Positions 7,719 to 15,176 of a DNA stretch of 64,000 nucleotides are shown in pieces. The stretch covers positions 1-64,000 of the forward strand of contig CAITZM010000074.1 of the NCBI GenBank assembly GCA_903896925.1, read 5' to 3'. The notes under the pieces are model-generated. The model did not search any database. It saw only the letters and a program-made list of their open reading frames with translations, and had not been told where the DNA came from. The DNA comes from an uncultured Lentisphaerota bacterium (GTDB lineage: Bacteria; Verrucomicrobiota; Kiritimatiellia; CAIQIC01). Numbering within the stretch: the first letter of the stretch is position 1; each line of letters begins with the position of its first letter. A program made the position numbers and the translations under genes.

Positions 7719-10429
7719 AATTCCATCCCCTGCTCTGCGCCGCACTGCTGCTGGTGCCGCTGGACGTACTGCACGCTGCCGATGTGACGAACCTGCGCTG
7801 CGAATACCTGCATAATCCGTTGGGGATCGATATAGCGAAGCCGAGGTTGGGATGGGAAATAGAGGCGCAGGGTTCGCGGGGGATCAAGCAGGCGGCGTAT
7901 CAAATCCTGGTAGCGAGTTCCGAAGAAATCCTCAAAAAGAATACCGGCGATGTCTGGGATAGCGGACAGGTGGCGTCAGACCAGAGCATCCAGATTGTGT
8001 ATGGCGGGAAAGCCTTGGTCAGTCGCCAGTCGTACTGCTGGAAAGTAAAAGTCTGGACGATCTCGCATCCTAATCCCGCTGCGTCTGCCTGGAGCAAGCC
8101 GGCATCCTTTGAAATGGGATTACTGGAGCCGGACTCATGGAATGCGAAGTGGATTGGTTTGGGCGGGCCGGAAGGAACGCAGGCTTCTCCATTGCTACGC
8201 AGAGAGGTTGACGTCACCGGAAAAATCAAGCGTGCGCGGGTGTATCTGTCGGGGCTGGGCTGGAGCGAGCTCTACATCAATGGCCAGAAAGTCTCGGAGG
8301 ATGTGCTCTCGCCGGGACTGACTGATTATTCCCAAGAGGTCCAGTATTGCACCTATGATGTCACGCCGGTGCTCAGACAGGGAACGAATGCGATCGGCCT
8401 GATGCTGGGCAATGGCTGGTTTGCCGCGGACAAGATCTTAGGAAAGAAAGCGTTTTGGGCGGATCGACCGCAGGCCATTTTGCAGATGACGGTCACCTAT
8501 GACGACGGAACCGAGAAGCATTTCTTTACCGATGAAACCTGGAAGGCGGCAACCGGAGCGATTTTATCTAACCAGAAGAAGACCGGGGAAGTGTATGATG
8601 CTCGGCTTGAGAAATCGCAGTGGAATACGGCTGGTTATGACGATGGTCATTGGAGCCAGGCTGCGGTTGTTCCGGCGCCCAAGGGCCGATTGGTGTGCCG
8701 GACGATCCCGCCCATGAAAGTTCAGGAAACCTTGCGCCCGATCAAGCTGACCAGCGACGGCAAGGGTGGCTGGCTGTTTGAGTTCGGACGGTATTTCTCG
8801 GGCTGGGTGCGCTTGAACGTCAAAGGCACACCCGGCACAACAATCACCCTGAACCATGAGGAGGGTGAGAAGGATGTCTATCTTCTCAAGGGCGCGCCTG
8901 AGGGCGAAGTCTACGAGCCGCGTTTTGCGCTCCATGGCGTCCGGCATGTGCTGGTGACGGGGCTCGAAGGAAAACCCACGCTGGATACGCTGGCGGGACG
9001 GGAAGTTTACAGTGACGTCGACCTGTATGGCCGTTTCACCTGTTCCAATGAACTCCTGAACAAGATTCACGAAAACATCCAGCGGTCACTGAAGGTCGGC
9101 TTGAAGGGGTTCATTCTCGACTGTCTGCACCGGGAGCCCATCGCCTACAATGAGCCGGCGAGCATTTTCGGAGCACTGGCGACACGCCAATGCATGCCGG
9201 AGCTCTGGACTGGATTCGCCCGCAGTATCCAGCTCGCTGGATCCGCGAATGGCGATCTTTCCGATGTCGTGCCTAGACTGCCCGGCATGAAGCGGCGAAG
9301 CGACGTTTCTCAGAATGCCAGTTATCCCATGCTGATCTGGTATCTGTACGAATGCTATGGGGATGAACGTCTCCTGGAACAACATTACCCGACGGTCAAA
9401 GCCTGGGTTGATTTCATCGGACGGCAGTTGGCGGAACCCACTCATATTGTCAAAAAGGGCTGGCTGGGCGAACACATGTTGCCGAAGCGCGGCGCTCCAG
9501 GTTGGGAATTCATCAGCCAGGAAACGCCCAAAGATCTCATCTGGACCTGTTTCTATTATCAGAATGCCAAGTTGCTCTCGAACATAAGCCGGGTGTTGGG
9601 GAAGAAAGCGGATGAAGAACGATATGCGGCTTTGGCTGAAGAGATCAGGGCCGTGATTAACAAGACCTGGCTTGATACAACGACGGGTCACTATGCCACC
9701 CAATCGCAGACCTCGGAAATTCTGCCGCTGGCCATCGGGATCGTACCCCCGGAGAACAGGAAGCAACTGGTCGCGAACATTGCCAAAACGATAACGGATA
9801 CCGACGATGGAAAATTTCGGGTCGGACATGCAGGACTACCCGGTTACATGGAGGCGCTGGTTGAGAATGGGCTTGGTGAGATCGTGTATAAGACGGTCAA
9901 TACGACCGAGTTTCCCGGCTGGGGTTACATGATTTCCCAAGGCGCCACAACCGTATGGGAAGGCTGGAGTTTGAGTGGTGGCACATATCACAGGGCCGAG
10001 AGCATGACCATGTTGACCGGTGTGTGCCGGTTTTTCTATGACAGCATCGCCGGTATCCAAGAGCCCACTTTCTATGGCAATCGGGAGTTCAAGCCTGGTT
10101 ACGGCATCATCGTCATCAAGCCCCAAGTGCTCGGGGATCTGACGCACACCAGCGCCTCGATCAAAACGATTAGAGGCATCGTCTCATCAGGCTGGAAGAA
10201 GACGAACAATTCCCTTGTTCTGAACGTCACTATCCCTGGTAACGCAACAGGCCGCGTGAGTGTGCCTGCGCTGGGTTTGAAACGCTTCCTGATTACCGAG
10301 GGCGGCAAGGCGGTTTGGAAAGATGGCGCCTACGTCCATGGTGTTGCTGGAATAACCGCCGGCAAGCAGGATGCCGACTCCGTTACCTTCGACGTCGGGT
10401 CAGGGGAATATCACTTCAAGATCGAGTAA
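7715..10429 (+). CDS. Secreted GH78 alpha-L-rhamnosidase
   Basis: GH78 enzymes remove alpha-L-rhamnose with inversion. The 904-aa length is normal for the family. After the signal peptide (LLLVPLDVLHAA) comes the N-terminal beta domain beginning VTNLRCEYLHNPLGID. The jelly-roll with KRARVYLSGLGWSELYINGQKVSEDVLSPG follows, then the (alpha/alpha)6 barrel and a C-terminal beta domain. The catalytic segment reads DCLHREPIAYNEPAS, matching the DCP-x-RE-x(3)-Y/W-x(2)-D region but with Glu in the last position. A second family motif, GYMISQGATTVWEGW, is intact. ATGA overlaps the GH141 stop. The mature part looks lower in G+C than the signal-peptide codons and the neighbours, as expected if an imported enzyme received a local signal sequence. 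Confidence 0.9.
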   Translation: MKFHPLLCAALLLVPLDVLHAADVTNLRCEYLHNPLGIDIAKPRLGWEIEAQGSRGIKQAAYQILVASSEEILKKNTGDVWDSGQVASDQSIQIVYGGKALVSRQSYCWKVKVWTISHPNPAASAWSKPASFEMGLLEPDSWNAKWIGLGGPEGTQASPLLRREVDVTGKIKRARVYLSGLGWSELYINGQKVSEDVLSPGLTDYSQEVQYCTYDVTPVLRQGTNAIGLMLGNGWFAADKILGKKAFWADRPQAILQMTVTYDDGTEKHFFTDETWKAATGAILSNQKKTGEVYDARLEKSQWNTAGYDDGHWSQAAVVPAPKGRLVCRTIPPMKVQETLRPIKLTSDGKGGWLFEFGRYFSGWVRLNVKGTPGTTITLNHEEGEKDVYLLKGAPEGEVYEPRFALHGVRHVLVTGLEGKPTLDTLAGREVYSDVDLYGRFTCSNELLNKIHENIQRSLKVGLKGFILDCLHREPIAYNEPASIFGALATRQCMPELWTGFARSIQLAGSANGDLSDVVPRLPGMKRRSDVSQNASYPMLIWYLYECYGDERLLEQHYPTVKAWVDFIGRQLAEPTHIVKKGWLGEHMLPKRGAPGWEFISQETPKDLIWTCFYYQNAKLLSNISRVLGKKADEERYAALAEEIRAVINKTWLDTTTGHYATQSQTSEILPLAIGIVPPENRKQLVANIAKTITDTDDGKFRVGHAGLPGYMEALVENGLGEIVYKTVNTTEFPGWGYMISQGATTVWEGWSLSGGTYHRAESMTMLTGVCRFFYDSIAGIQEPTFYGNREFKPGYGIIVIKPQVLGDLTHTSASIKTIRGIVSSGWKKTNNSLVLNVTIPGNATGRVSVPALGLKRFLITEGGKAVWKDGAYVHGVAGITAGKQDADSVTFDVGSGEYHFKIE

Positions 10430-10458
10430 GTGAAACCAGACAACAGAAGAACGCCAGA

Positions 10459-11829
10459 ATGAACAGAAACTCAACACTCCTCTGCACCGCCCTGTTGCTG
10501 GCTCCGCTGGTCATCGCGATAGCCCACGCCGCGAGCATGCAGGTGCAGCCCAACACCTTCATCAAGGTCGCGACTGACCGGCCCGATGCCATCTACAAAG
10601 TTGGCGAGAAGGCGATCTTCCGTGTGAGCGTCGCGAGCAACGCGCCGGGCGCTGCGGGCGAACTTTCGTGGAAGCTGACACTCGATGGCGCCAGGTTGTT
10701 GCGAGAGGGAACGCTCAAGCTCGAAACAGGTGTGGCGACGGTGGAAGGGAGCTTGGATCAGCCGGGCGTGTTGCAGCTCAAGGTGACGCCATCCACCAAT
10801 TATGTGTCGCCCGGCATGGGTATCGCAGGCGCCGCGTTCGATCCTTTTGAAATCAAACCCACCGCCAAGCTGCCAGCGGATTTCGAAGATTTTTGGAACG
10901 CGCAGAAAGCGGAACTGGCGAAATTTCCACTCGACGCGCAGATCACGCCGGTTGTCCAGACGAACACCAGCGTGGAGCTTTTCGAGGTTAGTTTTGCCAA
11001 TATTAACGGACTGCGTTCGCACGGTTATCTCGCGAAGCCGAAAGGCGCGACGGCGCTGCCGATCATGATTTCGCAACCAGGCATGGGCGTGCATCCGAAC
11101 GGCTTGAAGGAAGCGCGGTGGGTCATCGCCCATGCCTCGCTCGGTTTTCTCGCGCTCGACATGAGCGCGCACGACATGCCCCTCGAGCGCACGCCCGCAG
11201 ACGAAGCCCGCTGGGAAAAATTCAGGGGGTATCCCTACCTCGGCAGCGACGACCGCCTGTCGTATTACTATCGCCAGGTTTTTCTCGGCATGGTGCGCGC
11301 GGTGGATTTCATGACATCGCGTCCCGACTGGAATCGCAAGGCGGTCATCAGCACCGGCGCCAGTCAGGGCGGCGGACTCGCGCTCATCGCCGCCGCGCTC
11401 GATCCGCGCATCACCGCGGTCGTGAGCGTCGCGCCCGCGCTCGGCGAACACACCGGGCCGCTCCACGGTCGCCCCGATGCCGCGCCGAACAACCTCATCA
11501 TGGGCCGCGACAAAAAAACGCCGGACCCGAAAATCGTCGCCGCCACCGCCTACTACGACACGGTTAACTTCGCCCGCTTCGTCAAGGTGCCGGTGCTCAT
11601 GAGCAGCGGGCTGATAGACTCAGCCTGCCCGCCGATGACCGTCCTCTCGATCTACAACACGCTCACCTGTCGCAAGCAGCTCGATCTCGTGCCGCTGCTC
11701 GGACACAACCGTGGCCCGCGGTTCGATGAACTGCGCAATCGTTTTCTGGTGGAGCAGGCCGGGATTCCTGATCCATCCGCAAAAACAACAAGCCCGATCA
11801 ACATGGGAGCACCCATCTACCAACAATGA
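10459..11829 (+). CDS. Secreted CE7-type acetyl (xylan) esterase
   Basis: CE7 esterases remove acetyl groups from sugars and oligosaccharides. The 456-aa protein has a signal peptide (LLLAPLVIAIAHAA), a beta-sandwich N-terminal region (about 25-150) and an alpha/beta-hydrolase domain. The triad is visible: Ser302 in GASQGGG, Asp387 in GLIDSACPP, and His416 in LLGHNRGP, in the order and context of the AXE1 family. ATG 10459 lies 29 nt after the GH78 stop with a purine-rich AGAAGA upstream. Its own stop overlaps the next gene as ATGA. Its place between glycosidases suggests deacetylation of the oligosaccharides they attack. Confidence 0.85.
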   Translation: MNRNSTLLCTALLLAPLVIAIAHAASMQVQPNTFIKVATDRPDAIYKVGEKAIFRVSVASNAPGAAGELSWKLTLDGARLLREGTLKLETGVATVEGSLDQPGVLQLKVTPSTNYVSPGMGIAGAAFDPFEIKPTAKLPADFEDFWNAQKAELAKFPLDAQITPVVQTNTSVELFEVSFANINGLRSHGYLAKPKGATALPIMISQPGMGVHPNGLKEARWVIAHASLGFLALDMSAHDMPLERTPADEARWEKFRGYPYLGSDDRLSYYYRQVFLGMVRAVDFMTSRPDWNRKAVISTGASQGGGLALIAAALDPRITAVVSVAPALGEHTGPLHGRPDAAPNNLIMGRDKKTPDPKIVAATAYYDTVNFARFVKVPVLMSSGLIDSACPPMTVLSIYNTLTCRKQLDLVPLLGHNRGPRFDELRNRFLVEQAGIPDPSAKTTSPINMGAPIYQQ

Positions 11830-14800
11830 AAACTCAACTCACACTTCTCCTCACCCTGCTGCTCTCGCCCCTGCCTGCGTTGCGCGCGGCGGAACCATTC
11901 CCCGGTTCACCAACCAACCAGCACGGCGTGGCGCTGTTTACGGTGCCGATCGGCAAGGCAAAAGCGCTGGTGCTGGTTCCGGACAAACCCGCCACGGGAC
12001 GGCCGTGGGTGCTCGCGCCTTCGCTTTACAAACTCGACAGCCTGCCTGTGGCGAACATGACGCGCACGCAACTGGAACTCGTCAAGGCAGGCTTTCATGT
12101 CGTGGCCCTTGCGCCTGGCGTGATCCTCGGCGCGCCCGATCCGGAGAAACGATGGGACGTTGCCTACCGCGAGATGACCGAGCGCTACGGCCTGTCGCGT
12201 GAAGTTGTGCTGATGGGCTTGAGCCGCGAGGGGCTGCCGGCGTTGCGCTGGGCGGCGGAAAACCCCGGCAAGGTCTCGTGCTTGTATCTCGACAAGGCGG
12301 TCTGCGATTTCAAGAGTTGGCCCGGCGGCAAACTCGGCAAAGGCAAGGGCAGCCCGAAGGATTGGCAGCAACTGCTGAAAGTCTATGGCTTCGCCAGCGA
12401 GGCGGAGGCGCTGGCCTATAAGGGGAACCCGGTTGACCTCACCGAGAAACTTGCGGCGGCGCGTGTGGGTATCATCTACGTCACCGGTGCGGAAGATGAC
12501 GTTGTTCCTTTTTCCGAAAACGGCGCGGTACTGCAAAAGTTTTATGAGAGCAAAGGGCTCTTCTTCCGCCTGCTGCTGAAACCGAAGGAGGGGCATCATC
12601 CTCACGGTCTCGCCGACCCGGCCGAGATCGTGCGCCTCATTCGCATGAACACCTACGCGGTACCGCCCACGTGGCGCACGGTGGCCTACGGACCGCATTA
12701 CAGCCAGATGCTCGATTTCTGGAAGGCGGATTCGCCCACGCCCACGCCGGCAGTCGTTTACCTTCACGGCGGCGGCTGGAATACCGGCACTCGCCGCGAC
12801 GTCGGTTATCTGGAGGACTATTTGAAGGCCGGAATCTCGGTGGTGGCGGTGGATTACCGGTTTATCGCGCAAGCGAAAGCCGAGGGCATCGCGCCGCCGG
12901 TGCGCGGTCCGATGGAGGACGTGGCGCGGGCGCTCCAGTTCGTGCGCAGCAAGGCCGCCGAGTGGGGCCTTCGCAAGGACCGGATCGGTCTGACGGGCGG
13001 TTCGGCCGGTGCGTGTTCCTCGCTGTGGCTGGCGTTCCACAAAGACATGGCCGATCCGGCCAGCGCTGATCCGGTGGCGCGCGAAAGCACACGGCCTTAC
13101 TGCGCTGCCGTGCAGGTGCCGCAGACCACGCTCGACCCTCGGCAAATGAAGGACTGGACGCCGAACAGCAGATACGGCGACCACGCGTTCGGTGTGCAGG
13201 GCGGCTTCGCGGCGTTTCTGGAGAAACGTGAATCGCTCCTGCCGTGGATCGCGGAATACTCGCCCTACGCACTTGCGAGCACGGGCGCCCCGCCCGTTTA
13301 TTTGTATTTCGACAGTGAGCCGAACATGGGACACGAGCAGAAAGACCCGACGCACACCGCCAACTTCGGCGCGAAGCTTCAGGAACGCCTGCGGGAACTC
13401 AACGTGCCCTGCGAACTGGTTTATCCCGGCGCGCCCGAGGTTAAGCACGAACGCGTGCGAGACTACCTCATCGACAAACTCACCGAACGTCCGCCGATGG
13501 AACCGATCATAGTCCCCATCGCCGCCGGCCCGTGCGAGCCGAATTGGAAATCGCTGGGCGATCAGTTCAAGTGTCCCACGTGGTGGCGGCAGGCGAAGAT
13601 CGGCGTGTGGCTGCATTGGGGGCCGCAATGCGTCGGCGAGGACGGTGACTGGTATGCGAAGTGGATCTACATGCCGACGGGCAGGTTCTGGAATGCCTAC
13701 GCCCGCGTATATTCCAATCACGTGGCGCGGTTCGGGCATCCTAGCGAGTCCGGTTACAAGGACGCTCTGCTGCACTGGAAGGCGGAGAAATGGGATCCGG
13801 ACCAATTGATGGCGCTCTATAAGCGCGCTGGCGCGCGCTACGTGATCGGTCAGGGGATGCACCACGACAACTTCGACCTGTGGGACTCGAAATATCAGCC
13901 GTGGAATGCGGTGAAGCTCGGCCCGCAGCGCGACATCCTCGGCGGCTGGAAAAAAGCCGCGGACAAGCAAGGCCTCCGTTTCGGCATCGCGTTTCACGGC
14001 GATTACTCGCTCTGGTGGTTCCAGCCGGCGTTTCTCTGCGATGTGTCGGGACCGATGAAAGGCGTGCCGTATGACGGCGCGCAAAACTACGACGGCAAGG
14101 AAACCTGGTGGAAAAAACTAGGGCTCGATTTGAAGGATCTCTACGGCATAGACCTCAAGGACGACGTCGAATATCCGGCGAATTTCTCCGGCGATCCGGT
14201 CGAGTTCCGCATGCGCAATGCCGGGCAGCATGGCATTCCCGACGGCAACCTGAAAAAGCACATCGAGTTCGCGCGCTGGTTTGCCACGAAGTGGACACGC
14301 CGCGTGGTGGATGCGATTGATCAGCTCTCGCCGGACTTCATCTACTTCGATGGCGGCGGCAGCTATCCGTTCTGCGGCTATCGCACGGGCCGCGGGTTGC
14401 GCGCCGATGCCACGCCGCGCGTCATCGCTCATCTCTACAACTCGAACATGAAGAAGAACGGCGGGAAGCTGGAAGCGATGGCGTTCACCAAGGGCAGCGA
14501 CGACGCGCGCGCCGTCGCCGTGAATTTCGAGTCGTGTTTCCCCAAAGACATCAAACGCGACCAGCCGTGGCAGACGGAAGTCGGGCTCGGCGAGTGGTTC
14601 TACTACAAGGGCACGTTCTACGAGAGCGGTATGGTGATCCACCAGATGCTGGAAGCCGTCGCGCGCGACGGCAACTATGCGATCAACATCCCGCTGACGC
14701 CCTCCGGCGAACTCGATCCCGGCGGGCTGCAAACGCTCCACGACATGGGCGACTGGATGGACGTGAATGCCGAAGGCATCCACGATTCCAGCGCGTGGGA

Positions 14801-15176
14801 TGTCTGGGGCGAGGGCAGCGTGATCATGAAGCGCGGCAACCTCGACGCCGAGCACGCGCAGACGCCGTACACCGGCGCAGACATCCGCTTCACCCATCGA
14901 CGCAGTTCAGGACAGGCCGCCAAGAACGACGCGGTCTATGCCTGGCTCATGGCCTGGCCGGAGCACGGGACTGCCACCATCCATGCGCTCGCCACCGGTG
15001 CAGGCAAAGTCACCAACGTGACGCTGCTGGGTTGCCGGGAGAAACTGGACTGGCAGCAGACCGACGAAGGTTTGATCGTCCATCTGCCCACAGCCAAGCC
15101 CTGTCAGTTTGCTTTCGGCCTCAAGGTCATGGGGGAAAACTTGAAGGCAGCATCGCCAGCGAAAAGAAAACCATGA
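11826..15176 (+). CDS. Three-domain fusion: hydrolase, esterase and GH29
   Basis: A secreted 1116-aa protein with three catalytic-looking parts. Residues 1-22 are the local signal peptide (LLLSPLPALRAA). Residues about 25-285 form a first alpha/beta-hydrolase with GLSREG (Ser), GAEDDVVP (Asp) and GHHPHG (His). Residues about 290-565 form a second, BD-FAE/carboxylesterase-like hydrolase with HGGGW near 316 as oxyanion loop, GLTGGSAGA near 394 as nucleophile elbow, and a His near 541. Residues about 575-1116 are a GH29 domain: CPTWWRQAKIGVWLHWGPQ, HHDNFDLWDS, IYFDGGGS with Asp842 as probable nucleophile. It lacks the C-terminal beta module of the other GH29 genes. ATGA overlaps on both sides make it the centre of the operon. 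The arrangement suggests coupled de-esterification and defucosylation (inference). Confidence 0.8.
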   Translation: MKTQLTLLLTLLLSPLPALRAAEPFPGSPTNQHGVALFTVPIGKAKALVLVPDKPATGRPWVLAPSLYKLDSLPVANMTRTQLELVKAGFHVVALAPGVILGAPDPEKRWDVAYREMTERYGLSREVVLMGLSREGLPALRWAAENPGKVSCLYLDKAVCDFKSWPGGKLGKGKGSPKDWQQLLKVYGFASEAEALAYKGNPVDLTEKLAAARVGIIYVTGAEDDVVPFSENGAVLQKFYESKGLFFRLLLKPKEGHHPHGLADPAEIVRLIRMNTYAVPPTWRTVAYGPHYSQMLDFWKADSPTPTPAVVYLHGGGWNTGTRRDVGYLEDYLKAGISVVAVDYRFIAQAKAEGIAPPVRGPMEDVARALQFVRSKAAEWGLRKDRIGLTGGSAGACSSLWLAFHKDMADPASADPVARESTRPYCAAVQVPQTTLDPRQMKDWTPNSRYGDHAFGVQGGFAAFLEKRESLLPWIAEYSPYALASTGAPPVYLYFDSEPNMGHEQKDPTHTANFGAKLQERLRELNVPCELVYPGAPEVKHERVRDYLIDKLTERPPMEPIIVPIAAGPCEPNWKSLGDQFKCPTWWRQAKIGVWLHWGPQCVGEDGDWYAKWIYMPTGRFWNAYARVYSNHVARFGHPSESGYKDALLHWKAEKWDPDQLMALYKRAGARYVIGQGMHHDNFDLWDSKYQPWNAVKLGPQRDILGGWKKAADKQGLRFGIAFHGDYSLWWFQPAFLCDVSGPMKGVPYDGAQNYDGKETWWKKLGLDLKDLYGIDLKDDVEYPANFSGDPVEFRMRNAGQHGIPDGNLKKHIEFARWFATKWTRRVVDAIDQLSPDFIYFDGGGSYPFCGYRTGRGLRADATPRVIAHLYNSNMKKNGGKLEAMAFTKGSDDARAVAVNFESCFPKDIKRDQPWQTEVGLGEWFYYKGTFYESGMVIHQMLEAVARDGNYAINIPLTPSGELDPGGLQTLHDMGDWMDVNAEGIHDSSAWDVWGEGSVIMKRGNLDAEHAQTPYTGADIRFTHRRSSGQAAKNDAVYAWLMAWPEHGTATIHALATGAGKVTNVTLLGCREKLDWQQTDEGLIVHLPTAKPCQFAFGLKVMGENLKAASPAKRKP

